A stretch of DNA of 64,000 nt from an uncultured Acidobacteriota bacterium (lineage in GTDB: Bacteria > Acidobacteriota > Blastocatellia > Pyrinomonadales > Pyrinomonadaceae), in the NCBI GenBank assembly GCA_937859595.1, contig CALMAH010000014.1, positions 275,873 through 339,872 on the forward strand, in the 5' to 3' direction. The first letter of the stretch is position 1, and every line of letters begins with the position of its first letter. The translations under genes were made by a program, and so were the position numbers. The notes under the pieces were generated by a model. That model saw only the letters and a program-made list of their open reading frames with translations. It was not told the DNA's origin and made no database searches. Below, piece by piece: positions 43,018 to 57,900 of this stretch.

Positions 43018-44019
43018 ATGGAGCCGGACCAACAGATGATCGACAGGCTGATAGCCGATTGCGGGCCGAAGGTTGACGAAATGTTCAGCCGGTGCAATGA
43101 AGAAGCGCCGAATTTCGGTGTCGATCAGGATTGCTTCCGTCGATCGATCGAGCGGTCGCTGCGCAGATTTGCGACGACCGGCGACAGTGAGACACCCGGC
43201 ACCGACGAGGCAATAGCGTTTCTCGATCAGCTCCAGTCAAATGACCTCTTTATGGCGATAGCCTGCTCCAACGGGAACGAGCGTGCCTGGTGGGAGTTTG
43301 ACCAGCAGCACCGCGTTTATCTGGAGCGGGTGGCCCGCCATCTGGCAAGGACCGAAGGCGACGCGCAGGAAGTCATAGACACGGTCTATGTGGAACTATA
43401 CGGAACACGGGTAGTTGACGGCGAGCGGGTCTCGAAATTTGCCAGCTACAGCGGACGCGGCCCGCTAAGGGGCTGGCTGCGGACCGTTGTGTGGCATGCT
43501 CTGGTGGACCTGCACCGTGCCGGACATGACGAGGTCTCGCTGGACGAGATGACCGAGAACGTAGGCGAAGGGGCCGCACACGCCAGCTTTGCGGCACCGG
43601 CTCCGGGCGGCGAGGACGAGATGATCGAACAGATCACCACCGACCGCTTCAGACAGGCCACGGTCAGCTCGATAGATGCCGCGTTCGGCTCGCTTGAAAA
43701 CCACGAAAAGCTCCTGTTGTTGTATTACCACGTTGAAAATCTGAAGCTCCGAGAGATCGCTGTTTTGGTTGAGGATGAAGATTCGCCGCTGCGGGGCTGG
43801 TTCCAGCGAAAAACGAGGGCCCGCGAAACGGGAGGCAGGACGCACGAATCGACCGTAATGCGTTGGCTGGAAAAGTGTTACGCGAAAGTTCTGGGGGCGT
43901 TCAGCCGGGAGTTGAAGGAAACTCACGGGCTAAGCGGGAAGGAGATGGAGACGTGTATGGAACTTGCCACACGGGACCTCTCCGGGGGTGATATTTTCAG
44001 GCGATTGTCGGCTACGTGA
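43018..44019 (+). CDS. Sigma-70 family RNA polymerase sigma factor
   Basis: 333 residues from the ATG at 43018. The upstream start at 42940 would merely translate the REP-like hairpin. Region 2: ERVARHLARTEGDAQEVIDT, then RGPLRGWLRTVVWHALVDLH. Region 4: LENHEKLLLLYYHVENLKLR and HESTVMRWLEKCYAKVLGAF. An insertion of about 25 residues (EDEDSPLRGWFQRKTRARET) splits the region-4 HTH. A -10 box TATAAT (43002-43007) lies 10 bases before the ATG, so the transcript would have almost no leader. The next gene is a likely anti-sigma factor. Confidence 0.75.
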   Translation: MEPDQQMIDRLIADCGPKVDEMFSRCNEEAPNFGVDQDCFRRSIERSLRRFATTGDSETPGTDEAIAFLDQLQSNDLFMAIACSNGNERAWWEFDQQHRVYLERVARHLARTEGDAQEVIDTVYVELYGTRVVDGERVSKFASYSGRGPLRGWLRTVVWHALVDLHRAGHDEVSLDEMTENVGEGAAHASFAAPAPGGEDEMIEQITTDRFRQATVSSIDAAFGSLENHEKLLLLYYHVENLKLREIAVLVEDEDSPLRGWFQRKTRARETGGRTHESTVMRWLEKCYAKVLGAFSRELKETHGLSGKEMETCMELATRDLSGGDIFRRLSAT

Positions 44020-44136
44020 CCGTGCGGCGGGTGATCCGGGGGCGATTAGAAAAAAAAGTTCCGCCTGCTATGCAAAAAGGCCGGGATGGCCTCGTCACTA
44101 AATCGGAGGGAAAGGGCCGAACGGCAGCAAAGCACA

Positions 44137-44547
44137 ATGAACCCACAGATCAAGAAAATCGAAGAACTGCTGAAAGGCTACCTCGAATCGCGTGAGCGGG
44201 CCGCAGTACACAGCTCAAAAGCCGAAGCCCATCCGGACGAGGACACACTTGCGAGCTTTGTGGACGGAGGCCTCGGAGACCGCGAAATAAGGCCGATGAT
44301 CGCTCATCTGGTCGATTGCTCGTTCTGCAGACACAAAACGGCCGATCTTTTCAGGCTCCAGGCGGCATTTGCCGACGTGCCGGTGGAGATGCCTTCCGCC
44401 CAGGGAACTGAACCGACCCGGATCTCGGAAGTTCTCAGCGGGCTTTTCTCAAAAATATTCGGCACTTCGGACGGTGCGGTATTTGCCCACCATGAAGAAG
44501 AGGACGAGCAAGACGGCGAGAAGAAAGACGACCCTGAAAAGGAATAG
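44137..44547 (+). CDS. Anti-sigma factor-like zinc-finger protein (zf-HC2 type)
   Basis: About 136 residues from the ATG at 44137; a longer frame from 44086 exists. HPDEDTLASFVDGGLGDREI followed by HLVDCSFC (His-x3-Cys-x2-Cys) is the anti-sigma zinc site. The C-terminus is acidic. Position just downstream of a sigma factor supports an anti-sigma role. No membrane helix, so it is probably soluble. Confidence 0.7.
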   Translation: MNPQIKKIEELLKGYLESRERAAVHSSKAEAHPDEDTLASFVDGGLGDREIRPMIAHLVDCSFCRHKTADLFRLQAAFADVPVEMPSAQGTEPTRISEVLSGLFSKIFGTSDGAVFAHHEEEDEQDGEKKDDPEKE

Positions 44548-44568
44548 ATGTGGCAATCTGCCCACACC

Positions 44569-44606
44569 GAGGCTGTTCGCGAACCGGATTCGCGGCAGCC
44601 TCTCCC
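44569..44606 (+). terminator. Terminator of the sigma/anti-sigma unit
   Basis: GAGGCTG-TTCGCGAA and ATTCGCGGCAGCCTC form a long stem with a four-base loop, followed by TCCCCCTTTT. Confidence 0.6.
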
Positions 44607-44696
44607 CCTTTTAGCGGAAGGAATAATGCCGAAGCGGACAGCCGAAACGGTTGCATTTCTTGTTGGTTGTAATAAGATTTAAACGAGACAGGGTCG

Positions 44697-45344
44697 TTGG
44701 AGACATTGAACTTGAGCGAGAGCAACGGAGAACACCCCGGAACAGGACGACAGATCTCGGTAGACCGCGTGGCCGAGGCCCAGCTGCCGACGCGGTTCGG
44801 TAAATTTAGGATAATCGGCTATCGTTCGCTGACGAGCAGCGAGGAATTTGTCGTGATCGCGAAGGGAGAGTTTGAGAAAGACATCCCTACGCTTGTGCGC
44901 ATCCATTCCCAATGCCTTACCGGTGATGTATTCGGCTCAATAAAATGCGACTGCGGGCCCCAGCTGCATCGGGCGATGGAAATGATAGAGGCAGAAGGCC
45001 GCGGAGCCGTCGTATATCAGCAGCAGGAAGGCCGAGGGATCGGCATAATCAACAAGATAAGGGCCTATGCGCTGCAGGACGACGGCGCGGACACGGTAGA
45101 GGCCAACGAAAAACTAGGCTTTGCGGTGGACGCCCGCGACTATCGGCAATGTGCCGAAATACTCTTTGACCTGGGGCTCTGCAAGGTCCGCGTGATCTCA
45201 AACAATCCGGACAAGTTAAAGGCCCTGGAAGACGCCGGCCTGCAGGTAGTGGACCGCATACCGATGGACATCCGCACCGAAGAACCCGCCGCCCACTATC
45301 TTCGCACCAAGAAGGAAAAACTCGGCCACCTGATCGAATTTTGA
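44697..45344 (+). CDS. ribA: GTP cyclohydrolase II
   Basis: A 215-residue stand-alone Rib[31 protein letters not shown] (zinc Cys cluster), [38 protein letters not shown] and [16 protein letters not shown] are all family signatures. It opens GTP to the first riboflavin-pathway pyrimidine. The start is uncertain among TTG codons at 44697 and 44706 (no ATG fits); GGAG at 44699-44702 could serve the second. TTGCAT-N16-TAAGAT at about 44651-44678 is a weak promoter. Confidence 0.88.
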   Translation: METLNLSESNGEHPGTGRQISVDRVAEAQLPTRFGKFRIIGYRSLTSSEEFVVIAKGEFEKDIPTLVRIHSQCLTGDVFGSIKCDCGPQLHRAMEMIEAEGRGAVVYQQQEGRGIGIINKIRAYALQDDGADTVEANEKLGFAVDARDYRQCAEILFDLGLCKVRVISNNPDKLKALEDAGLQVVDRIPMDIRTEEPAAHYLRTKKEKLGHLIEF

Positions 45345-45450
45345 CGGCGTCTTTTGTGGCGACGGGACAAGCCCGAAATGGCCGCAACACGGACAGCGTG
45401 CGGAAGAGCGTGAGTTTCACAAACCCCGCGGATAGTGCTAAAACCATAAA

Positions 45451-46734
45451 ATGAGCAATCCCGAAAGGATATATCGCGATCCGGTGCACAACATCATACG
45501 GGTGAGGACCGACTCGGCCGAGGGTGCATTGATCGTGGCGCTGATAGACACGCCGGAGTTTCAACGGCTAAGGCGCGTTAGGCAGCTAGGGCTTGCCCAT
45601 TTTGCGTATCAGGGGGCAGAGCACTCGCGGTTTACGCATAGCCTCGGGGCGTTTCATCTGGCGACGCGGATCTTGGCAAAGCTTTCGAATTCCTATGCCT
45701 TAAGGGACGAGGACCGGCTGGCGGTGAGGATCGCCGCGCTGCTGCACGACGTAGGGCACGGGGCGTTTTCGCATGTGATAGAGTCGATACTCGGGTTTCA
45801 TCACGAAGACTTTACGATCGAGACGGTCACGAGCGGAGAGACGGCTGTTGGGAGGCTGCTGAGTAACCACTCGGAGGAGCTGCCGGGGCGAGTGGCAGAC
45901 ATCATCCGCGGAAATTTTCGGCCGATGGCTCTGGCCCAACTCGTATCGTCGCAACTGGACGTTGACCGGATGGACTACCTGCTGCGGGATTCGCTGATGA
46001 CCGGGGTGAAATACGGCGTTTTTGACCTGGAATGGATAATCAAGTCGATCGAGATAAACGAGGGTGACGACCATTTGTACGTCTCGGCTCCGGGGATATA
46101 TGCCGTGGAGGACTATCTGCAGGCCCGATATTATATGTTTCGGCAGGTCTATTTTCACCGGACCCTGCGGTCGGCGGAGATCGTGCTGAGATCGCTGCTG
46201 AGGCGGGCGCTGCGGCTCCGGGCCGAGGGAAAGGACGTGTTCTTTGTCGAGGGGTCGGCGATGGAGACGATACTTGACGGCAGCAAACTCAACCTGGCAG
46301 AACATCTTTCGCTTGACGATTCGGACATGATCTTTCACATAAAGCGGTGGCAATATGCGGAAGACAGGGTGCTGTCGGACCTTGCGGACAGGTTTCTCAA
46401 CCGGAGGCTCTTTAAGGCGTTTGACCTGGATATGCCGGACGAGGAGCGAGGCGGTTTTGTTAGAGATGTGCGGCGAGCTGTGGCGGGCGAAGGGCTGGAC
46501 CCGGACTATTACGTGCTCGAGGACACAGGCGGGGACATCTGGCACAATTTCTACATAAAGGACGACGCGCGGCCAAAGGACCAGATATATGTGGAGGACG
46601 GCTTTGCGAGGCCGCAGATACGCGAGATCTCAGAGGTAAGCGCGGCCGTAAGAGGGCTGCAAAAGGGCTACAGGATTCATCGGCTGTGTTTCCCCTACGA
46701 GCTGAAGGACCGGATAGAGGAGCTATACCATTGA
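45451..46734 (+). CDS. HD-domain phosphohydrolase (SAMHD1/dGTPase-like)
   Basis: A 427-residue protein. The HD residues are in HSRFTHSLGAFHLATRI, AALLHDVGHGAFSH (metal-binding His-Asp) and SSQLDVDRMDYLLRDSLM. The N-terminus KRIYRDPVHN-type (RIYRDPVHNIIRV) is the hallmark of the deoxynucleotide triphosphohydrolase-like group. The substrate is probably a nucleotide triphosphate. Its stop TGA overlaps the TTG start of the next gene by 4 bases. Confidence 0.88.
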   Translation: MSNPERIYRDPVHNIIRVRTDSAEGALIVALIDTPEFQRLRRVRQLGLAHFAYQGAEHSRFTHSLGAFHLATRILAKLSNSYALRDEDRLAVRIAALLHDVGHGAFSHVIESILGFHHEDFTIETVTSGETAVGRLLSNHSEELPGRVADIIRGNFRPMALAQLVSSQLDVDRMDYLLRDSLMTGVKYGVFDLEWIIKSIEINEGDDHLYVSAPGIYAVEDYLQARYYMFRQVYFHRTLRSAEIVLRSLLRRALRLRAEGKDVFFVEGSAMETILDGSKLNLAEHLSLDDSDMIFHIKRWQYAEDRVLSDLADRFLNRRLFKAFDLDMPDEERGGFVRDVRRAVAGEGLDPDYYVLEDTGGDIWHNFYIKDDARPKDQIYVEDGFARPQIREISEVSAAVRGLQKGYRIHRLCFPYELKDRIEELYH

Positions 46735-47603
46735 CGCGTGGTTCGAGGCATATCTCGCGGACGGCACTGGCGGCGTGGACGGCGGCCGCGATCTGTGTAC
46801 TTTGTTCGGCGGCATGGGCGCAGAGGGTAGCGGTGATCGTACCGGAGCCGAACGAGACGGCCGAAGCATTTGCGGAAAGGCTGGCGGGCGACCTCGGGCG
46901 ATATCTGACGGTCTCGGACCGTGGGGCAGCCGAGGCGGCTTTTCGGGCAATGGGGATCGAGACTCCGTTCAACCAAACACGAGATCAGGCAAGGAACGCC
47001 GGAACGGCGATAGGCGCGGACATGATAATACTCGTGCGGGCAGAGATCCAGCCGAGGCGATCGTTCCAAAAAGGTGAATATCAGGAGGCGTGGGCGTCGC
47101 TTTTTACGGTCGGGTCGCGGAGCGGCAAGCTGCTCGATTTTCAGCATTTGAGCGCGGACGATCCAATAAGGGAACGGGCCGAGGCGGCGCTTCTTGACGA
47201 GGCTGTCCGCTGGGCCGGGCTGACGGCAGAGACGCTGAAGGCGTTTCACAGGCGAGAGACCGAACGAAAGGACAAGGCGGCGATAGAGGACCATTCGCGG
47301 GCAACGGAGGAGACGCCGGGGCTAAGGCTTCCGATGCCGTATTCGCGGATAAGGCCGGAATACACGCCGCTGGCGGCTCTTTTCTCCGTCAGGGCGACGG
47401 TGGACGCAGAGGTGGATATTGATGCCGAAGGCCAGATCGAACGGCTGGAGATAGTACGGTGGGCCGGGTACGGGCTGGACACGGCGGTTACGGACGCGAT
47501 CAGACGGATGAACTGGCACCCGGCGGAACGCGGCGGGAAAACGTTGCCGATACGCGTATTGCTGCGTTACAATTTCACTAAGATAGAAAAGGACGATAAC
47601 TGA
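46731..47603 (+). CDS. Exported protein with TonB-like C-terminal domain
   Basis: About 290 residues from a TTG at 46731, supported by GAGGAG 8 bases before it and overlap TTGA with the upstream stop. Signal peptide-like ALAAWTAAAICVLCSAAWAQ. The C-terminal domain ALFSVRATVDAEVDIDAEGQ, AVTDAIRRMNWHPAERGGKT resembles the TonB C-terminal fold. The middle resembles no family that I recognise. Coupled to the HD hydrolase. Confidence 0.7.
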   Translation: MTRGSRHISRTALAAWTAAAICVLCSAAWAQRVAVIVPEPNETAEAFAERLAGDLGRYLTVSDRGAAEAAFRAMGIETPFNQTRDQARNAGTAIGADMIILVRAEIQPRRSFQKGEYQEAWASLFTVGSRSGKLLDFQHLSADDPIRERAEAALLDEAVRWAGLTAETLKAFHRRETERKDKAAIEDHSRATEETPGLRLPMPYSRIRPEYTPLAALFSVRATVDAEVDIDAEGQIERLEIVRWAGYGLDTAVTDAIRRMNWHPAERGGKTLPIRVLLRYNFTKIEKDDN

Positions 47604-47657
47604 ATTCCCCAAAATGCCGGGCTTTGCAACTAAGCCGCCGGCAGGTTTTATGACCCG

Positions 47658-48404
47658 ATGAAACATCTCCGGGCCTCAATTCGCTTTGCATCATTCGTAA
47701 TTTTCTCGTTCGGCCTGTATTTGGCCTGGTGGGTTACGTCGATCTTTATCCCGAACAAGCAATACTGGCGTCAACTGGCATTAGGCTGGTGGTCGCAGGG
47801 GTTTGTCCGCATCTCGGGAATGGAACTAGAGGTGATAGGCGAAGCGCCCAAGCCGCCATTCTTTCTTGTGGCAAACCACCTGGGTTACGCGGACATACCG
47901 GCGCTGAGGGCGGCGGCGACAGGGATCTTTGTAGCCAAACATGACATCGGCACATGGTTTCTGGCAGGCCGGATGGTGCGGGACATGGGAAATGTCTTTG
48001 TGAACCGCGCAAACAGACGCGACATACCAAGAGCCGGCGAGGAGATCATAGAAAAGCTGTCGCAGGGCGAGGGCGTGATCGTCTTTCCGGAAGGGACGAG
48101 CACAAAGGGCGAAGACGTTCTTCCTTTCAATTCGTCGTTCCTGGAATTTGCGGCGAGGACGGACCTCCCGGTCTCGTATGCGGCTATCTCCTACCGAACG
48201 CCGCCCGGCGAACCAACCGCCAGCGAGGCTGTCTGCTGGTGGGACGACACCGGATTTGTGGCGCATATGTACCGGCTCTTTACTCTGAGCCGATATACGG
48301 CGGTGATAACATTTGGCGAGGAACCGATACTCGCCCCGGACCGCAAACAGCTGGCGGAAAAGCTAAGGGCAAAAGTGAAAGAGCGTTTCATCCCTGTTAT
48401 TTGA
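47658..48404 (+). CDS. PlsC-type lysophospholipid acyltransferase
   Basis: A 248-residue protein with one or two N-terminal membrane helices. Acyltransferase motif NHLGYADIPALRA (HX4D), then VFVNRANRRDIPRAGEEIIE and VFPEGTSTKG. It should acylate lysophosphatidic acid or another lysolipid at the inner membrane. The exact substrate is not certain. It follows the TonB-like gene. Confidence 0.88.
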   Translation: MKHLRASIRFASFVIFSFGLYLAWWVTSIFIPNKQYWRQLALGWWSQGFVRISGMELEVIGEAPKPPFFLVANHLGYADIPALRAAATGIFVAKHDIGTWFLAGRMVRDMGNVFVNRANRRDIPRAGEEIIEKLSQGEGVIVFPEGTSTKGEDVLPFNSSFLEFAARTDLPVSYAAISYRTPPGEPTASEAVCWWDDTGFVAHMYRLFTLSRYTAVITFGEEPILAPDRKQLAEKLRAKVKERFIPVI

Positions 48405-48504
48405 GGCGGACGCTCGCGGCGGGAGGGGCGAAAATCGAAACCATACAAAACCGGCGGACGTATCATCCAAACAACCACAACCATCACGAAGGGAGCAATA
48501 GATA

Positions 48505-50526
48505 ATGACAAGAATTCTACGTAGTTTTTTTGCTGCAGCAGCGGCAGCGGTGTTTTCTGTGGGCGTCGCGGCACAATCGAGCGGATTTGACGCAAGCCTG
48601 ATGGACCGGAGCGTGGCGCCGTGCAACGACTTCTATCAGTACGCGAACGGCGAATGGCTGAGGACGACGGAGATACCGGCATCGGAGGCACGCTGGGGGA
48701 CATTTAACATACTGTCCGAGCGGAACAATGTGATACTTCGCGAGATACTGGAGGCGGCGGCGAAGAAGCCGGGTGCGAAGGGCTCAGACACGCAGCTGAT
48801 CGGGGACTTTTATGCCACGTGTATGGACGAAGCAGCGATAGAGCGGAATGGCACGCGGCCGATAGACCAGACGCTGAAAAGGATAGCGGGAATGAAGACG
48901 GCGGCCGACGTACAGCGGCAGATAGCGTGGATGCACGCGAACGGGGTGCCGGCCGTGTTCAGCTTTGGCGTCGGGGCGGACCTGAAGGACGCGGAGGCCG
49001 TGATACTCAATGGGTTTCAAGGCGGGCTCTCGCTGCCGAACCGCGACTATTATTCGAACACGGACGAACGCTCGGTAGAAACGCGTGAGAAATTTGTCGA
49101 ATATGTGACGAATATGTTCAAGCTGCTCGGCGACAGCGAATCCGCCGCAGCGGCGAACGCAGCGACGGTGATGCGGCTGCAGACGAGGCTGGCCGGTGCC
49201 TCGCTGGCTCCGGTGGAGCTGAGAAATCCGGACAACCGCTATAACAAGATCAGCTTTGAGGAAGCGCAGAAGCTGACGCCGGACTTTGAATGGAAGCGGT
49301 ATCTGGAAGGGCGCGGCATAAAGGGCGAGACCGAAGCGAATATCGCGCCGGCAAAGTTCTTTGAAGAAGTGAACGCGATGGTGAAGGACGTCCCGGTGGC
49401 GGACTGGCAGACCTATTTGCGGTGGATGACGGTGAACTCGGCGGCCCCGTTTCTGCCGAAGCGGTTCGCGGACGAGAACTTTAATTTCTTTGGCCGATAT
49501 CTGAGCGGACAGCAGGAAAGGCAGCCGCGATGGCGGACGTGTGTGCAGAACACGAACGGCAATCTGGGTGAGGCGCTCGGCATGGAATATGCCAGACGGC
49601 AATTCAAGCCTGAGGCAAAGGCGCGGATGAACGAGCTGATCGACAATCTGATGGCGGCGATGGAAGACCGCATCAACAACCTTGAATGGATGAGCGCGGA
49701 CACGAAAAAAGAGGCACAGACGAAGCTCTCGACCTTTAAGCGAAAGATAGGGTATCCGGACGTGCTGAGAGGCTACAAGGGGCTGGAGATAACGCGGCGA
49801 TCATATGCCGAGAACCAGCAGGCCTCGGCGAGGTTTCAGATAAACAGAAGCCTTGAGGACCTGGGCAAGCCGAGGGACAAGACCCGATGGGGCTTTACGC
49901 CCTCGACGGTGAATGCATCGTATTCGCCGCTGAACAACGAGATCACATTCCCTGCCGGGATCCTGCAGCCGCCCTTTTTCAATTTTGAGGCGGACGACGC
50001 GATAAATTACGGTGCGATAGGCGGTGTGATAGGCCACGAGATAACCCACGGGTTCGACGACCAGGGGAGCCGGTTTGACGCGGAAGGCAACCTGCGGATG
50101 TGGTGGACGGCGGAAGACCGCCAGAAGTTTGACGAGCGAGCGGCGTGTCTGGTAAAGCAATGGGACGGTTATGAGGTGCAGCCGGGTCTCTTTATGGTCG
50201 GCAAGCTGGCTCTGGGCGAGAACATTGGGGATTTTGCCGGGTTGACGGTGGCCTACGACGCATTTCAACGTTCGTTAAAGGGCAAGCCGAGGCCGGCGAA
50301 CATAGACGGCTTTACGCCGGAGCAGAGGTTCTTCCTGGGGTGGGCCCGGGTCTGGGCCTCAAAATACACACCGGAGGCGGAGATAGCACAGGTGAGGAAC
50401 GGGCCGCACTCGCTGCCAAAATGGCGTGTGCTCGGGCCGCTCTCGAATATGCCGCAGTTCAAGCAGGCATTCGGCTGCAAGGCGGGCGACCCGATGGTGA
50501 GAGAAACGCCATGCTCGATCTGGTAA
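48505..50526 (+). CDS. M13 family metallopeptidase (neprilysin/PepO-like), exported
   Basis: A 673-residue zinc peptidase with a signal peptide (MTRILRSFFAAAAAAVFSVG, cleavage after VAAQ). Zinc site VIGHEITHGFDDQGSRFDAE near residue 511 with the third ligand in LGENIGDFAGLTVAYDAF. NASYSPLNNEITFPAGIL precedes it. C-terminal CSIW fits the family CxxW end. Substrates are small peptides in the periplasm. AAGGGAG lies before the ATG at 48505. Confidence 0.92.
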   Translation: MTRILRSFFAAAAAAVFSVGVAAQSSGFDASLMDRSVAPCNDFYQYANGEWLRTTEIPASEARWGTFNILSERNNVILREILEAAAKKPGAKGSDTQLIGDFYATCMDEAAIERNGTRPIDQTLKRIAGMKTAADVQRQIAWMHANGVPAVFSFGVGADLKDAEAVILNGFQGGLSLPNRDYYSNTDERSVETREKFVEYVTNMFKLLGDSESAAAANAATVMRLQTRLAGASLAPVELRNPDNRYNKISFEEAQKLTPDFEWKRYLEGRGIKGETEANIAPAKFFEEVNAMVKDVPVADWQTYLRWMTVNSAAPFLPKRFADENFNFFGRYLSGQQERQPRWRTCVQNTNGNLGEALGMEYARRQFKPEAKARMNELIDNLMAAMEDRINNLEWMSADTKKEAQTKLSTFKRKIGYPDVLRGYKGLEITRRSYAENQQASARFQINRSLEDLGKPRDKTRWGFTPSTVNASYSPLNNEITFPAGILQPPFFNFEADDAINYGAIGGVIGHEITHGFDDQGSRFDAEGNLRMWWTAEDRQKFDERAACLVKQWDGYEVQPGLFMVGKLALGENIGDFAGLTVAYDAFQRSLKGKPRPANIDGFTPEQRFFLGWARVWASKYTPEAEIAQVRNGPHSLPKWRVLGPLSNMPQFKQAFGCKAGDPMVRETPCSIW

Positions 50527-50546
50527 ACACAGACAGGCAATAAACT

Positions 50547-50582
50547 AAAAAGGCCGGAGGGGGTTTCCCAACGGCCTTTTTC
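50547..50582. terminator. Bidirectional terminator between M13 peptidase and rpoC
   Basis: AAAAAGGCCGG...CGGCCTTTTT. The run of A on one side and T on the other lets it work for both convergent genes. Confidence 0.85.
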
Positions 50583-50601
50583 GTTTGGAATGGGCGACGG
50601 G

Positions 50602-54903
<4,302 letters not shown>

Positions 54904-54987
54904 TTTTTCTCCGTAAGTCGGGGACGTCCGGGAAGCCTGTCCAGCCATGCAAGGCCGTGCGGACCTCCCGGAACTTCCACACTATCG

Positions 54988-57900
54988 TTAATCGGCACCT
55001 ACCAAAGTATCAACACCCGCGACGATGGCGTCGGGGTCGATCTCATCTTCCTGGATGAGTTCGACATCGAGACAGAGCGACTGAAGCTCGCGGACGAGGA
55101 CGTTGAACGATTCCGGAATGCCCGGCTCAAAATTGGAGACACCCTTTACGATGGTCTCGTAGATCTTTGAGCGGCCGGCAACGTCGTCCGATTTGCATGT
55201 GAGCAATTCCTGGAGGATGTGGGCCGCACCGTAAGCTTCGAGCGCCCAGACCTCCATCTCACCGAATCGCTGTCCGCCGAACTGCGCCTTACCGCCGAGC
55301 GGCTGCTGGGTGATGAGCGAATACGGCCCGATGGAGCGAGCGTGTATCTTGTCGTCAACCAGGTGAGAGAGCTTGAGCATATAGATGTAACCGACGGTTA
55401 CCTTTTGCTCGAACTGTTCGCCGGTGAGGCCGTCGAAGAGCCGGGTCTTGCCCGAAGGGCCGACCGAAGGCGGCAGCTCTAGCTCGTCAAATTTCCGGTT
55501 CGCCTGTGAGATATAGCCTTTGATCTCCTCTTCGCTGGCGCCGTCAAAAACGGGGGTCGCGAAATGGAGCCCGAGAACGCGTGCGGCCCAGCCGAGATGG
55601 GTCTCGAGTATCTGTCCGACGTTCATACGCGAAGGCACGCCGAGCGGATTGAGCACGATCTCGACGGGCGTACCGTCCGGCAGATAGGGCATATCCTCTT
55701 CGGGCAGGATGCGGGCGATAACACCCTTGTTGCCGTGGCGTCCGGCCATCTTGTCGCCGACGGAAAGCTTGCGCTTCATTGCGACGAAGACCTTGACCAT
55801 CTTGATGACGCCCGGCGGCAGCTCGTCGCCCTGTTTCAGCTTGGTTATCTTCTCGTCATAGATATCGGAGAGGATGCTGATCTGTCGTTCGGTGCGCTGC
55901 TCGTATTCCTTTATCTCAGCGGCAATGTCGATCTTGCCGGCGGGTACATCGGCGGAGCGGAGCACCTTGGTCGGAATGTCCTTGAGAAGTTCACGCTTGA
56001 GCGTGGTTCCCTTTTTGAGAACGACCTCTTTGCCGTCCATCAGGTCCTTTGCAAGCTTGCGGCCCTCAAAGAGTTCGAAGATGCGTTCGTCACGCTGTTC
56101 CTGAAGGATCCGGATCTCGTCTTCAAGGTCGCGGCGGAGGCTGTCCTCCTCCATACCCTCGATGTCGAGCGAGCGTTCGTCCTTTTCCTGGCCCTTGCGG
56201 GTAAAGACCTGCACGTCAACCACGGTCCCGTCAATTCCCGGTGGACAGGTAAGCGAAGCATCCTTTACGTCGCCGGCCTTTTCACCGAAGATCGCGCGGA
56301 GCAGTTTTTCCTCGGCTGTAAGCTGGGTCTCGCCCTTCGGCGTTACCTTGCCGACAAGGATAGAGCCGGGCTTTACCTGAGCACCGATGCGGATAATGCC
56401 CGATTCATCAAGATCGCGAAGCATATTCTCGCCAATGTTCGGGATATCGCGGGTTATCTCTTCGGGTCCGAGTTTCGTATCACGTGCCTCTATCTCGAGC
56501 TCCTCGATGTGGATCGACGTGTAAAAATCGTCCTTCACAAGCCGCTCGGAGACGAGGATGGCGTCCTCAAAGTTGTAACCGCGCCAGGGCATAAACGCCA
56601 CCAGCACGTTTCGGCCGAGTGCGAGTTCGCCGCGGTCTGTACAGGGCCCGTCGGCGATGACCTGGCCCTTGCGGACGCGTTCGCCCACCTGGACGATCGG
56701 CCGCTGGTTGATACAGGTGTTCTGGTTTGACCGCTTGAACTTGACGAGCGAATAGATGTCCGCCGTAACTTCCCGGGAGATGGTGCCGTCAACGTGGTGG
56801 TCGGCCTTTACGATGATGCGTTCGGAATCGACATAGTCAACCACGCCGTTACGCTTGGCGATGACCACGGCTCCGGAGTCGCGTGCGGCGATCTTTTCCA
56901 TACCGGTGCCGACGTAGGGCGATTCGGCACGGAGAAGCGGGACGGACTGGCGCTGCATGTTCGAACCCATCAGCGCACGGTTGGCGTCGTCATTTTCAAG
57001 GAACGGGATAAGCGAGGCGGCCACCGAAACAAGCTGTTTCGGCGATACGTCCATATACTCGATCTCTTCACGGTCGGAGGTGATGAATTCGCCGCGCTTT
57101 CGTGCCGCGTTTCGCTCATTTACCAGATTGCCCTTTGTGTCGAGAACGATGTTCGCCTGGCCGATAACATATTTGTCTTCGTCCCAGGCCGTAAGATAAA
57201 AGGGATAGGGTTCGAACTCGGCTTCTTTGCCGCCCTCTTTGGCGACCTTTCGGTTGGCCTTTTCGACGGCCTCAAGCGGCACGTGCTCATTGGGTTTGAA
57301 TGGCGTGTCGCCGCCGTTGTGGACCTTTACGTACTCGATAACGCGGCCATTCTCCACCTTTCGATAGGGCGATTCGATAAAGCCATATTCGTTGATCCGC
57401 GCAAAGCACGAAAGCGACGAGATAAGGCCGATGTTCGGGCCTTCAGGCGTCTCGATAGGACAGATGCGGCCATAGTGGGTCGGGTGTACGTCGCGGACCT
57501 CGAATCCGGCTCGTTCACGCGAAAGCCCGCCCGGCCCGAGGGCCGAAAGCCGGCGTTTGTGTGTGATCTCAGAAAGCGGATTGGTCTGGTCCATGAACTG
57601 CGAAAGCTGGGACGAGCCAAAGAATTCGCGAACAGCCGCCGTCACCGGCTTTGCATTGACCAGGTCGCGCGGCATCGTGGTGAACATATCCTGCTGGATG
57701 GACATCTTCTCCTTAATGGCGCGTTCCATACGCTCAAGGCCGATGCGGAACTGATTTTCGAGCAATTCGCCGACGGCACGAACGCGGCGGTTGCCGAGAT
57801 GGTCGATGTCGTCCTGGGTGTAATTGTCGCTGTCGCGCTTCATCCGCAGCAGATAGTTGACCACCTCGATAAAATCTTTTGCCTCGAGCAGCGGGTCATT

